Below, piece by piece: positions 1 to 11,449 of a DNA stretch of 64,000 bases (position 1 is its first letter; every line of letters starts with the position of its first letter). Location: the NCBI GenBank assembly GCA_015832175.1, contig WJXW01000003.1:1674001-1738000 (forward strand), written 5' to 3'. The notes below the pieces were generated by a model, which was not told the origin of the DNA, did no database searches, and saw only the letters and a program-made list of their open reading frames with translations. Origin of the DNA: Paraphaeosphaeria minitans (lineage: Eukaryota > Ascomycota > Dothideomycetes > Pleosporales > Didymosphaeriaceae). A program made the translations under genes and the position numbers.

Positions 1-778
1 GAGGGTAATTACCCTATTTTTTACCAAGGATTAGCTAGAAGAGAGGGAGTAGGATAGTAGCTATATACTAAGCTTACTCCTCTTAACTACTAGTAAAAAG
101 AAGAGCTTATAAAGCCACTTTAACCCTCTTATATAGCTTAGTAATTAGCCTCTCCTATAAAAAGTATTAGCTAAACCTAAAAAGAATTTTAAAATAAAAG
201 CTTATATTAGTACCCTCTAATAGTTAATAGTAAATAAAATCTATAGCTAGAGTCTAAATATGCGGCTAGCTATAGAAATAATTAGCAAAATTAGCTAAAG
301 TAATAGAATAATCCTATATATAGTAGTGTAAGAGTAGGTAAAGTAGGTATAGCAGCGCCTACCTAAGCTTAAAGTGTTATTATAGTAGTGTCTATTACTC
401 TTTCTTACTAGAGCTCCTTTTAAGCAGCCTAAGTAGCTTACTTATTTAAAAGCACTAAGTAATTACTAGAGGCCTAAAGTTAGGGTAGAAGGAGCTAGTA
501 AAGTAAAAGAATCTTAGTAGGAGGATTAGAAAATTTATTTAGTAGCTTTTATAGCCTTTACTACGCGTGCTTTAGCTAGGTTATTAGATATCTAAAAGAG
601 TTAGTAAAGCTCTAAATAATAGAAAGAGTGTAAAGTAATAATTAGAAGAAAAGAACTTACTATAAAATAGTAGAATTTAAAGGCTTAAACTAGTAGGCTT
701 AAATTAAATAAGAAGTTAAAGTGTTAAAAGTAAAGAATTAAAGAGAGAAGATTAAGCGCTAGTAAAGGGCTTATATAC

Positions 779-973
779 TGTTGTGGTAAAAAGGGCTCGA
801 ACTATTATAGGATATTCAGGAGCAGAGTTGTAAAGAATACAAATAGCTGATTATAGGAAAGGATGCTGAAAGGGCAGACTATATATAAAAGAAATGAGCC
901 TCTTAGTAAGAATCCTGTGATCTGAATTAGTAGATCTAGAAAGAATCACAGAAGTAAGTGTTTTACTTTAACA
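779..973 (-). repeat. 3' LTR of Copia copy A (195 bp)
   Basis: Same 195-bp sequence as 7902-8096, 8589-8783, 12481-12675, 14058-14252, 26516-26710, 33556-33750 and 35067-35261. On its sense strand it begins TGTTGAAGTAAAAC-like and ends ACCACAACA-like. Differences between copies are mostly C-to-T and G-to-A. Confidence 0.92.
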
Positions 974-2334
974 TACCCCCTAGGTAATCGCTTAAAGCGG
1001 ATCACCTATCCTAAGAAGTAATCTATAATTATCTAAATCCTTCCTAAAGATCTTTAAAAAACTGTCTAAAGGCTGTTTAAAGATTAAAAAACTATTAAAA
1101 ATTATTCTTCTAAATCTCCTTATCTTAAGAACAGCGATTCTATTACCCCCTACTTATTATAATAGTAAAACAATCACTATTTATCTTTTAAATTATAAAT
1201 CCTATTATAAATTGTGTCCAGAATCTCTTTTTCTAGTAGGTTAGGAGCTTATAAGCGTGGTATAAAGGCCTAGAGCGTAAACACTTTTATTCTGCTACTT
1301 TTTTCGCTTACTTCCTATTAACTATAAGGTAATTTCCCCGCTCTTACTAGCTAGTAAGTATAATAGGCAGGCGCGTTTTAATTAGGAAGGAGCGGTAGTA
1401 AGAGAAATAAGTAGTAAGAAAGGAGTGTATTTAGCGCTTAATAATTAGATAGGCGGTAGAGTATATAAGCCCTTTGCTAGCGCTTAATCTTCTCTCTTTA
1501 ATCCTTTACTTTTAACGCTTTAACCTCCTATCTAATTTAAGCCTACTAGTTTAAGCTTTTAAATCTTACTACCTTATAGTAGGTTATCTTCTTCTAACTA
1601 TTACCTTACACTGTTTTTATTATTTAGAGCTTTACTAACTCTTTTAGATGTCTAATAACTTAGCTAAAGTACACGTAGTAAAGGCTATAAAAACTACTAA
1701 ATAAAGCTTCTAATTCTCCTACTAAAATCCTCCTACTTTACTAGCTCCTCTTACCCTAGCTTTAAGCCCCTAGTAATCGCTTAGTGCTCTTAAATAAGTA
1801 AGCTGCTTAGGCTACTTAAAAGGAGCTCTAGTAGAAAAGAGTAATAGACGCTACTATAATAACGCTTTAAGCTTAGGTAGGCGCTACTATACCTACTTTA
1901 CCTACTCTTACACTACTATATATAGGGTTATCCTATTGCTTTAGCTAATTTCGCTAATTGTTTCTATAGCTAGCTATATATTTAGATTCTAGCTATAGAT
2001 TTTATCTGCTATTAACTATTAGAGGGTGCTAATATAAGCTTTTATCTTAAGATTTATTCTAGGTTTAGCTAATACTTTTTATAAGAGAGGCTAATTACTA
2101 AGCTACGTAAAAGGGTTAAGGTAGCCTTATAAAGTTCTTTTTTTACTAGTAGTTAGGAGAAGTAAGCTTAGTATATAGCTACTATCCTACTCTCTCCTTC
2201 CTAGCTAATCTTTAGTAGAGGATAGGGTAATTACTCTCCTACTCTACCTATTAAAGAGTAGCGCGGTTGCAGCTAATACTCTAATTAAAATAGCTAAATA
2301 AGCGGCCTATTAGCTCTAAAGTAGAGTAGAGGCT

Positions 2335-2475
2335 AGATAAGTACTTCTCCTTCTACTAATTAAAGGAGAGAAGGCTAGAGTAAGCTATTACTTACTGCTA
2401 ATTAAAGGAGAGGTAGAGGAGGTAGATAGGGTAAGGAATTACCTACTATAGAGAGGAAGAGAGGAGGAGGATAGG
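2335..2475. repeat. Short minisatellite in the 3' region of Copia copy A
   Basis: Imperfect tandem units of roughly 42-50 bp, each with an ACTAATTAAAGGAGAG-like core followed by a purine-rich run and an AGCTATTACTTACT-like tail. The same array lies at about 15630-15780 in copy C and 32160-32290 in copy G (opposite orientation). About three units are visible in each; the boundaries are approximate. Confidence 0.55.
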
Positions 2476-2699
2476 GAGAATCTTCTACTACTAATTATAA
2501 AGGAGATTCTTACACCCCTACGATTAAGTAGAGGAGGAAGAGGGTCTATATACTTATAAATAAGCTCTTTAATCTCCTCTTTTTCTAATTCTTATTCTCT
2601 CTCTAATTTTTTCTTTCTTTTCTTTTTTTTTTCTTGTTTCCTAGCTCTAAATTAATAATTCTAGGTAGTTAATAGATTATTTCTTTACTTACCTACTCT

Positions 2700-5600
2700 T
2701 ATTCTGTAATTATTATGCTTATATCTTATAGATTTAGTAGCCTTTTAAATCTATTAAACTACTAATAAGTGAGAGCCGTTATAAGGCTATCTACTAGCAT
2801 TTTACTAGTTAGAAGATATTCTACTTAAAACAATCTTTTTATATACTCTTACTATAACTATATATTCTAAATATCTATATGGCGTAGTTAAGTAGTGATT
2901 CTTTTGTTCTTTCTAATAACTAAATAAATAGTTTAAAGATTATTATAATAGACCTTTTATAAAAGTCTTAGATCTAGAGTAAGCTTAGTAAAGAATCTCT
3001 TAATCGCTATAGTTTCTTTACTTATATATTTAAGCGCTAGAAGCTCTACTTCTATTATTAAAGTAGTAATTATGTTCTATTAAGCTACTTTCTATAGGAT
3101 AGCTCCTCTAAATAATAGGATAATATATCTATAGGAAGATCGCCGTGATATTAGATTATTAGTAAATAAGGCATCTCTATATATTAGTAGATTAGGTCTA
3201 TTATAGCTACTAAAGACTATAGCCTACTACCTAGTTTAATAGAGGTAAAGGATTATATAATTAATAGTAGCAAAGTGTTCTTTACTTAGATTTATTAGAA
3301 AGTATAATAGCTTTAACACTACAAAGGCTATATCTAGGCGTAGCATAATTACTGTGTAGAGAGCTAATCCTACCTCTTCTTAAAAGAGCTTTATTTGTTA
3401 AAGAGTGGCTTCTCCTATACTTAGAGTAAGATCTTTTACTAATAGAGGTGTAGGAGAGAAGCTCCTAGAGTTTAAAAGGTTAAACTTTTTTATAATCTTA
3501 TTAATGTAGGTATTATAGACTAGAGAAATTAATCTTACTTCTCTGTTCCTAATTACTTAAACACCTAGGAACTACTCTACTAGTTCTTTTAATTTAATCT
3601 TATATTTATTTGCAATCTTTTTCTAAAAATCTAGGGCTTCTTTCTTTTTACTTTTGTGATAGAGAAGAAGAATGTTATTAATATAAAATAAAATAATAAT
3701 ACTTTAATTACTATTAAAGATAAGGCATAGTTCTTCTAGCGAAGCTAAGAGTCTATAAGATTAAAGTAATTCTGTAAATTCTTTATACTAAAGAAGTAGT
3801 AAATCTCTTAAGCTATATAAAGCTTAATTTAATCTTATACACTTTCCTAGCTTTTTAAAACTATTAGGTAATTTATAAGTTACTAGATTAGTGGCTGTAA
3901 TAAGAGTATTTAGAAACGCTCCTACTATATTAAATTATAAGATTTCTAGATTAAATTCTGCTGCTAAAGCTATAGCTAATTAGAAAGATCTTACTGCTAG
4001 GGTAGTAGTATAGGTAGAGTAAAGAGTATTCTTTTTCTAAAGATCTTCTCTTATAACAATTTAAGCTTTACACTTTTTAAAGTATCTATTTTAATTAAAC
4101 TTGTAGGTAAAGACCTACTTTAAAGGGAGTAGTTACTCTAATACCTTTAATTATTTAATCTCTATTTAGGTACCTTTATCTTGCAAAGTTAAGATCTCCT
4201 TATAAGTAGTAAAGAGGAATAGCTTCCTATATAGATAATTATAAAGGTGTTTTTATAGGGTTAGCTCTAGTGTAAGCTTATTTCTGTAAGTCTAAGCTAC
4301 ATAAGACGCTCTAGGCGCCTTTCTAAGCATAGAAGCGAATACTATTATATTTAGTGTAATATATTCTTCTTACTTAGACTAGGCCTTTGCTACTTCTAGT
4401 ATAAACGTGTGCTCTAATATTATATTAAGATTACTTTAAAAATAATTAGTAATTAGTGTATAAGCACCTAGCTTCTACCTACTCCCTAGCTAATTATTCT
4501 AATTATTTTGCTTCTTTAATCTTTGTAATAGCAGATAGTGATTTATTAGTTAGTTAATTTCTAGTGCTTTACTATAATTTCGCCTACTTATTCTACTTAC
4601 CTCTAGATAGATCTGCCTTCGCCTTTAGCGCGCTAGTAGGTTATCTATTTTATCTAGCGTAATTAAGTTATCTGCGCTAGGTTAATTAGTAACCTAATTA
4701 GTTTCTACTAATAAATAGGGTATTAAATCCCTAGATTCTGGCGGGCTAGCTCTCCTAGTAGTATTCTAGTGGCTGCTAGATATCTTTTAATTACTTAACA
4801 GATTACCCCTAAAATCACCTAGCTCTAGTGTCTAATTAGGGGTTATAAGTCCTATGCTTCCTTTCCTACTTAAGCGAATTCTTAGCTACTAGCTAGCTAA
4901 GCCTACAGCTTACTTAGTAGTAGGTACTTTAGGTTCCTAATTACTTAGCTAGCCTACTTCGCTTTTAATTACCTAAGGGTTACCTATAGGTCTAGTAGCA
5001 GTTCTTATATACTTATTTATTTTAGGAAGAATATTAAGTGTATTTTTATACGCTTCTCCTAGATTATTTAGCTCTCCTTTTTAGAGGCTTTTTACTATTT
5101 TTAACGCTTCTATTTTTAGAATAGATTATTCCTCTAATCCTTTATAGAATAAGGACTTATTGAACTTTACGTTTTGTGTGGTAATTACCTAATTAAGCTA
5201 GCGAATCTATATTTAGTAGATATTAGAAGCTTTATAGCTTACTAGGTATCTAATATAGCCCCTAGGATTTACTTTAAATCCTCTTCTATCTTGCCTAGCT
5301 GTACGCTCCTAATCTAAAGGGTAAGCTTAGTAGCTATAGGCGTAGACAGTACTTTAGTTTAGACGAAGATTAGCTGTCCTATATTATGTTTTTACTAGTT
5401 TAAAATAATAAAAATATTGTCTAAACTAAGCATCTAACGTTTTATTAGGTAATTAATAGCCTAATACTAGGCTAGGAATTATTCCTTAGAGCTAGCATGC
5501 TGCTTATATAATCTTAGGCTATAGATTTAATAGCAGATTTACGCTTATTTATATTTTAATTACTTTTGTTATAAGCTCTTAGCCTGCTCTTTCTATAGCG

Positions 5601-7795
5601 CTATTAGGCTTATACATATAGGGTGGTAGTCTACTAATTGTTATTCCTTCCTAATTAGCCTAAAATTTATACTAGGATTTTCCTTTCTATAGAAGTGTTG
5701 CTGTATTATTGTCCTAGTAGATTTTTATAATTTAAAGCTTATATTTTATATTAATAAGAGCTAAGAAATCCTACCACACTCTTATTATCTTAGAAAGCGT
5801 CTTTGTTCTAAAATTAAAAATATAAGGTTTCTTACTAAAATTTTCTTTAATTAGCAAAACCTAGTTTTCTCTATTTTAAGTAGTAGGCATATTAAATAGA
5901 TCTTAGGATAATAAGTAAAATAGTCTAGGTAATTATTCTCTAGGTCTCCTAGAGATTACCTAAGTTATATGTACAGTAGCATAGTGCTCGTAATTCTTTT
6001 TTAACATTTTAGTAATTTTTACACCTTAGGCTGTAGTTACTAGAGCTTATAGGGCTCTACTTCCTATATACCCTACTTAAAGGTGCTAGAGGTCCTTAGA
6101 ATCTAATCTCTTAATATTAACCTAGGATAATCCTTTAGTAGTTACACTTATAATAATTAGACAAGAGTAGATTAGCTTATATTATAGGAAAGTAAGGTTA
6201 TACTCACATCTTAGGTCTACTAAGATAACGCTTTGTTCTAGGCTTCTAATTCTAAGAGTGTGATCTAAACTAAGGTACTAAATCTTTACTTTCTTTAAAA
6301 GAGCTTCTAATATAATATTTATATAAAAGCCTTCTACTACTCTTACTCCTTAGAGTAGTAGATTTTCTATAAATCTCCTATTTTTCCTATGCAAAGCGTT
6401 CTTAATTAGTCTATTACTAATTTCTAAAATTAGGAGGCTTTATGTACCTACCTCTACACTCTTGTTTAATAATTAAAACGTCCTAGGAACAAGTCTTTTA
6501 TAATTATTAACTAGGTAAACTACTATAGCACTGTCTAGTATTATATATTCTAATAGAGGATAAGCGTTAGAATGTAGAGTAGAGTAGACACCTAATGCTT
6601 TATTATCTATAGGCAGATTAAATAGGTTTAGTAGAGCAGTAGCAATACTACTAGGATACTTAATAGTCTTAGTAGAGGATTATTTCTTATTCTATTCTAC
6701 CTTTATAATTATATTACAAAAGTTTAACCACTTAGGCTGCTTAAGTTAATTAAGAATCTCTAATTTTTCTTTATTAGTAAGATTAAATAATAATATTCTA
6801 TTCTAGGGTAATCTAGCTATTGCGGTTTAAAGTCTTTAGCACTCTATTAGTTTCTACCTATAAGTATAGGGCTTATAGGGATAGTTTGGTTGTTTCTTTA
6901 TCTAATTAGACGAACTAGAACTATTAGAGTTAGTAGATTGTCTTAATAATCTATTAAAAGTGGCGAATACCTTACTTGTTTTATTAGAACTAGATTAGAT
7001 TAAATACTCTTAGATAAGCGCCAAAAATACCTTCCCTAGATTATCTAGCGTAATCTAATTCCGTCCTAGCGTCTTATCCTAGATTAGCTGTTAGTTTATT
7101 AATTAGGCCTAATCTAGTGCTATACGCGCAGCGATTATATCTAGGAAATCTTAGCTAGTAAGCGGTCTACTAATTTCACTAATTAAGTAGGTCTTCGCTT
7201 TTTAATAGAGGAGCTGCTACTCTTTAAACTAGGTCTTAAAACTTTTTTTTACCTACTTAGCCTTCTTAAGATAAGCGTAGTATAAAGCTTAAACATTATT
7301 TTATATAGCTCCTTTATTTAGTGCGAGATCTTCCTTTAAGAGTTAAATTAGGGACTAAAGCGTAGTTTGGCGTGTATTAACTAGAGTAATTATAGCAGGA
7401 GTAAGCAGATTAGGCGATACTATAGCATTTACCTAAGTCTAGAGATTCTATATCTTAGTATAGTCTACTTACTAGTCTAAAACTACTACTTTATATTCTG
7501 CTATTTGTAAAGGAAAGCTCTCTTTATCTATTTTATACTTAGCAAGCTCTGCTTTATATAATTAAATACTTACTATAGAGGCTGTATCTGCAATTAGTAA
7601 TAGTTTCTATAGGAGTAGAGGTTATTCTAGCTTTATATAATTAATTACTAGAGCGTTAATCGCCTCTAGGTTAATTTAGTTCTAGATTCCTTTTAAGTTT
7701 ACTTAGAATTAAAGCTGGATAAACTAGTAGGGCTAACTAGCGTAATTAATAAGCTGTACTTCTGCTATTTTAACAATTTTTGTAATTAGAAATAG
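2700..7795 (-). pseudogene. Copia Gag-Pol polyprotein remnant of copy A
   Basis: The minus strand carries the same degenerate polyprotein as copy G, in the Copia order protease, integrase, reverse transcriptase, RNase H. The reverse-transcriptase YVDD box is visible near 3665-3690 in mutated form, and the RNase H end, with an ADSL.KAL-like motif, lies near 2790-2830. In-frame stops are mainly TAA and TAG, as expected if CAA, CAG and TGG codons were changed by RIP. No start codon is preserved. Limits are approximate and transferred from the clearer copy G. Confidence 0.8.
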
Positions 7796-7887
7796 GGGGT
7801 TATATTATAAAGAGGTTCTAAATAGAGTGTTGTATAATAATTTAAGCGTTGCTAAGTAAGTAAGGAGAATTGTCCTACGTTCTAAGC

Positions 7888-7901
7888 GCTAGGCTTATAA
7901 C
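7888..7901 (-). promoter_or_regulatory. Primer binding site of copy A, complementary to the initiator-tRNA anticodon arm
   Basis: Immediately internal to the 5' LTR the sense strand reads GTTATAAGCCTAGC. Allowing two RIP changes (G to A, C to T) this is GTTATGAGCCCAGC, the complement of the anticodon stem-loop of eukaryotic initiator tRNA-Met. Drosophila copia is known to prime from that half-tRNA position. The same site is at 26711-26724 (G) and 35053-35066 (C). Confidence 0.6.
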
Positions 7902-8096
7902 TGTTATAGTAAAAAGGGCTTAAACTATTATAGGATATTCAGGAGCAGAGTTGTAAAGAATACAAATAGCTAATTATAGGAAAAGATGCCAAAAGAGCAG
8001 ACTATATACAAAAGAAATAAGCCTCTTAGTAAGAATCCTGTGATCTAAATTAGTGGATCCAGAAAGAATCACAGAAGTGAGTGTTTTACTTTAACA
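7902..8096 (-). repeat. 5' LTR of Copia copy A (195 bp)
   Basis: Matches 779-973 over its whole length. It is flanked on the right by TATAC (8097-8101), the TSD of copy A. Confidence 0.92.
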
Positions 8097-8588
8097 TATA
8101 CTCTACCGCCTATCTAATTATTAAGCGCTAAATACGCTCCTTTTTTACTACTTATTTCTCTTACTACTACTCCTTCTTAATTAAAACGCGCTTACCTATT
8201 ATACTTGCTAGCTAGCAAGAGTAGGGAAATTACCTTACAGTTAATAAGAAGTAAGCAAAAAAAGTAGCAGAATAAAAGTATTTACGCTCTAGGCCTTTAT
8301 ACTACGCTTATAAGCTCCTAACCTACTAGAAGAAGAAATTCTAGACACGATTCACAATAGGATCTGTAATTTAAAAGATAAACAGTGATTATTTTGCTAT
8401 TATAATAAGTAGGGGGTGATAGAATCGCTATTCTTAAAATAAAGAGATTTAGAAGAATAATTCTTAATAGTTTTTTAATCTTTAAATAGCTTTTAAATAG
8501 TTTTTTAAAGATCTTTAAGAAAGATTTAGACAATTATAGATTACTTCTTAGAATAGGTAATCCGCTTTAAGCGATCACCTAGGGGGTG

Positions 8589-8783
8589 TGTTAAAGTAAA
8601 ACACTTACTTCTATAATTCTTTCTAGATCCACTAATTTATATTACAGGATTCTTGCTAAGAGGCTTATTTCTTTTGTATATAGTCTGCCCTTTCGGCATC
8701 CTTTCCTACAATCAGCTATTTGTATTCTTTACAACTCTACTCCTGAATATCCTGTGATAGTTCGAGCCCTTTTTACCACAACA
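8589..8783 (+). repeat. 3' LTR of Copia fragment B (195 bp)
   Basis: Complete LTR with TGTTAAAG start and CACAACA end. It is preceded by the family's purine-rich AGGGGGTG tract (8581-8588), the probable polypurine tract, and by the 26-bp imperfect palindrome at 8555-8580. Confidence 0.88.
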
Positions 8784-8849
8784 GAAGTATCTATTTAAGG
8801 CCTATAGGCTAGCTTCTAAAAAGTAATCTAACTAAACTACGCACTGCGT

Positions 8850-9952
8850 ACGCCCCCTCTACTTAGTATTCTTATTATCCTTACTATCTTTACTATTTTT
8901 ACCTACTACACCTCTAGTAGTAACTTTCTCCTTACTTTCTTTATCACTATTATCTAAGTCGCCTTTATTACAGCAAAGAGTAGATACTAGATTAATCTAA
9001 AGTAAGCTATTAGTATACGTTTTAAGTATAGAAAAGGTATGAACTTACTATCTACTATATAAAAGAAACAACTGCCTTAAGAGCACTAGTAATTCAACAC
9101 TACTCTACTAGGATTAAGTCTAGATACTAAGGGCTAGTAGTAGGCACTTAGGTTGCCACACTTACAGGTGTACTAATATAAGCTATAATACGCTAGTAGT
9201 TAGCTAGCTCTAAGTTAAATTACTTTTAGTAATAAGCTAGCTTTAAGCCTACTACCTTTACACGCTTATCTGTTTTACGCTGCCCACTTAGGGTCTCTAT
9301 AACTATAATATAGTAGTAGTTATAAAGGGCGTATAGGCGATTAAGGCGCCTATTTATTACTTCTAGCACCTATAAATATTAGCTAAAGCGTATATATAGC
9401 GCGCGACTCTAGATATACTAAGTTATAGCCTTTATAATTACCTTTAATATAATAGTTACAGGGCTTATTCCTATCTTTTATATAGTCTTTAGGAAGCTTT
9501 ACTAAGTTTTACGTATAGTATATATAAGTTATAAGCACTATATTATAGTTTACGCGCTTAGCATCTCTACTAAACGCAAAGGTAGCAGCACTATATAGGT
9601 TAGACTTCTTAATATACTTAGGCACTAGATAGTATAGTATCTTAGATAATTAAGAAGGTTATTTAAAGGTTAAGCGCTTTATCTACGCTAGGAATATAGT
9701 AGTTATATATTTTATAGGTAGAGAGCACACAAAAATTAAAATAATATTAAGACTATATAGCTCTACTACCCTATATTATAAAAAGCTATAGTAAACAGAA
9801 GGCGTAAGAGCCTTATAATAAATAATATACGCAATATGTTTATAACGCGCACTATTTACTTATAACGTACTATTATTGCGCAAGTAACGTACACCTCTAT
9901 AGATACTCTTTTCCTTTCTTATAGGGTAAGGTTTTTATTAAGGCTATAGCAT
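8850..9952 (-). pseudogene. Antisense reading frame in the F-family 3' region (copy 1), function unknown
   Basis: Reading the minus strand from an ATG at 9950-9952, a long protein-like frame runs towards the pol side for about 365 codons, interrupted by TAA/TAG codons where Gln or Trp would be expected. It matches the better-preserved frame at 40650-41748 in F1 along its length. Visible features are an N-terminal KPYPIGKEKS-like segment, a central Cys cluster (NKPCN, then Tyr codons that could be mutated Cys), a Gln/Ser-rich middle and a Lys/Asp/Ser-rich C-terminal tail. I recognise no family. RIP depletes TGA, so an apparently open frame is weaker evidence here than in normal DNA. Confidence 0.4.
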
Positions 9953-10015
9953 ACTATAGAGGACTACAGCTAGAAGGGAAGGTTCTATAATAGGTAGATT
10001 ACAATATTATTATAG

Positions 10016-10200
10016 TGTTATAGTATCTAGCGCTAAGGCCTTATAGAGGGCCTATACGCTAAGCGAGCTAGCTACGTAAAACCTACACTACAGCCTAACT
10101 CTATATAAGATAAGTATTATTCTATTAATATTACTAAGTTATTCTTTTACTATCCTTCCTAGTGTGAAGTAAGTACTATTGCCTATAACTAGACCTTACA
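10016..10200 (+). repeat. Family-F LTR (185 bp), first copy
   Basis: Begins TGTTATAGTATC and ends CTAGACCTTACA, keeping TG...CA ends. Aligns end to end with 41812-41996 and, inverted, with 46883-47067. Confidence 0.85.
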
Positions 10201-10372
10201 AGGAATTTAACGTTAACACGCTTGTCTTCCCTTTACTAGTATAAATATTGTTATTTTAGAAGACTTTTATTAGTTACTCCTAGTTTTATAGTAGCCTCTA
10301 TATACTGCCTTAAATAGTAATACTATAAGCGCCTATACTAGGTAGCTTTACTAGTAGATATCTGTTAAATCC
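10201..10372. other. Unassigned spacer between the F and D elements
   Basis: 172 bp of AT-rich sequence between the F 3' LTR and the D 3' LTR. It matches none of the other elements that I can recognise and has no reading frame. It may be a remnant of the original target or another repeat. Confidence 0.4.
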
Positions 10373-10718
10373 AAGAGGGTAGCTAGTCCTAAAGGGTTAA
10401 GGTTAGTTCTTAGGCAGGAGTACTTATAGAAGGTAGAAGGTCTTATTAATACAATAGTATCTTGCGAAGTGTAACGAGTTAACAATTTAGTCTACTAGAA
10501 TCTAAACAATAGATTAATAAACAGATTCATGAGTATAAAGGTTTATCCTTACGTTCCTATATACTTTAAGCAATTAGTGGACTAATTACTCTAAATAAAC
10601 TAATTAAGTACTAATTAGTTACGTAGTATATTAAGTGCTTAGTCTAATTAGTTATCTTAGCGCTCTAATCACACTAATTAGGTTATGTAATCTCTTATGC
10701 TGTGCCACTTAAACAACA
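10373..10718 (-). repeat. 3' LTR of Gypsy D (about 346 bp)
   Basis: TG at 10373 and CA at 10717-10718. The first roughly 200 bp is the inverted equivalent of the end of the E LTR (segments matching CTACCCTCTT, AACTAACCTTAACCC and ATCTGTTTATTAATC); the rest diverges, so D and E are related but distinct families. The right end is inferred from the CAACA terminus only. Confidence 0.6.
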
Positions 10719-10812
10719 AACGTAGATATATATAAAAATCTTAGGAGGCCTAGCCTTTAGATTATAATATTATCTCTTTCCCTACTAGGATTTATCCTTA
10801 AATTATGTAATT

Positions 10813-11400
10813 ATGTCTTATCCCTATCTATAACTACAGCTTACTCTATTTTATAAGTAGCGTTAGCTTACTTATATTATACCTAAATAACCCTCTAAGT
10901 CTAGCACTACCTATTACTACTACTTAACTAATTTTATTAACTCCTTTAGCAAAGTTATAGTTAAGAAATACTTAATATGTATAAAATATAACTATATTTA
11001 CAAAGTTCACATTTAGTCTAGAAAATATAAGGAATGTGTTTATTAAGGTTAATGTTATAATATAAGCGTTTTAGAGTTTAAGTTTAAGCGTTTACTTATA
11101 GAGAAAGAGAAGTTACGTGTGTAGATAAAAGAGTTAAGAGAAACGCAGGAGTCTGCGTTTAAGGCCTATAAAAAGGTGTTAGAGAAATTACGTATTATAC
11201 GCGTGTATAAAGATTAGTTACATTAGTAAATAGATTTATTAGAGAAGCGCGCTAAGGATACAATAGCGGTTAAAGAGAAGAATATTAAAGAGGCTAAATC
11301 TTATAAGGCTAATAATCTAGTAGTTAATAAGACCCCTTTAGGTCCTTTCTTATTCCCTACGATATAGAGCGCTTTTAAGAATTTCCTGTTAGAGTTCTAG
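10813..11400 (+). pseudogene. Antisense Zn-cluster-like / coiled-coil ORF in Gypsy D
   Basis: The plus strand, antisense to D pol, carries a frame of about 195 codons starting ATG TCT TAT CCC, 95 bp from the 3' LTR. Treating Tyr codons as possible mutated Cys, the sequence has the spacing C-x2-C-x4-C-x10-C-x2-C-x6-C near 10963-11060. A long Lys/Glu-rich stretch suited to a coiled coil follows (RLLIEKEKLRV, KELRETQESAFKAYKKVLEK, LLEKRAKDTIAVKEK). Element E has the same Cys spacing and the same layout in its own antisense frame. The fold resembles, but does not match, fungal Zn2Cys6 (canonical C-x2-C-x6-C). Interruptions are TAA/TAG. Confidence 0.55.
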
Positions 11401-11449
11401 AATAATCTAGTGCCTTTACTGTCTTAGGTAAGAATAATATTATGCTACA

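Larger units (their letters stand above)
779..8096 (-). mobile_element. Full-length Copia LTR retrotransposon, copy A (7.3 kb, RIP-mutated)
   Basis: LTRs of 195 bp lie at 779-973 and 7902-8096 in the same orientation. Each has RIP-altered versions of TG...CA ends, and a perfect 5-bp TSD, TATAC, sits at 774-778 and 8097-8101. The element is inserted in the 3' region of another copy of the same family (B), in the opposite orientation, so B and A form a large inverted repeat around 1-778 and 1456-2240. The coding strand is minus. The order from right to left is 5' LTR, primer binding site, Gag-Pol remnant, about 1.7 kb of non-coding 3' region, and 3' LTR. No frame is intact. Confidence 0.92.
1..8783 (+). 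mobile_element. Copia-family element B, 5'-truncated by the window edge and split by copy A
   Basis: Two pieces, 1-778 and 8097-8783, join into one element once copy A (779-8096) is removed: the sequence on either side of A reads straight through and matches the uninterrupted region around 33100-33200 in copy G. Only the 3' non-coding part and the 3' LTR (8589-8783) are in the window, with pol presumably lying to the left. Coding orientation is plus, judged from the LTR orientation shared with G. Its right flank begins GAAGT at 8784, which is where it interrupts a Gypsy F fragment; the matching left TSD is outside the window. Confidence 0.85.
8784..10200 (+). mobile_element. 3' end of a Gypsy family-F element, cut on the left by Copia B
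   Basis: About 1.4 kb that forms a direct repeat with 40590-41996 in F1. It holds the region downstream of pol and a complete 185-bp 3' LTR at 10016-10200. The two copies are collinear and differ mostly by transitions. The left end is the insertion point of Copia B; the rest of this F copy is missing from the window. Confidence 0.8.

Noticed and set aside
779..973. The 195-bp repeat as a MITE, because its ends are imperfect inverted repeats
   Set aside because: It occurs in same-orientation pairs flanking Copia genes with 5-bp TSDs and an adjacent PBS, so it is an LTR; the inverted ends are the usual TGTTG...CAACA.
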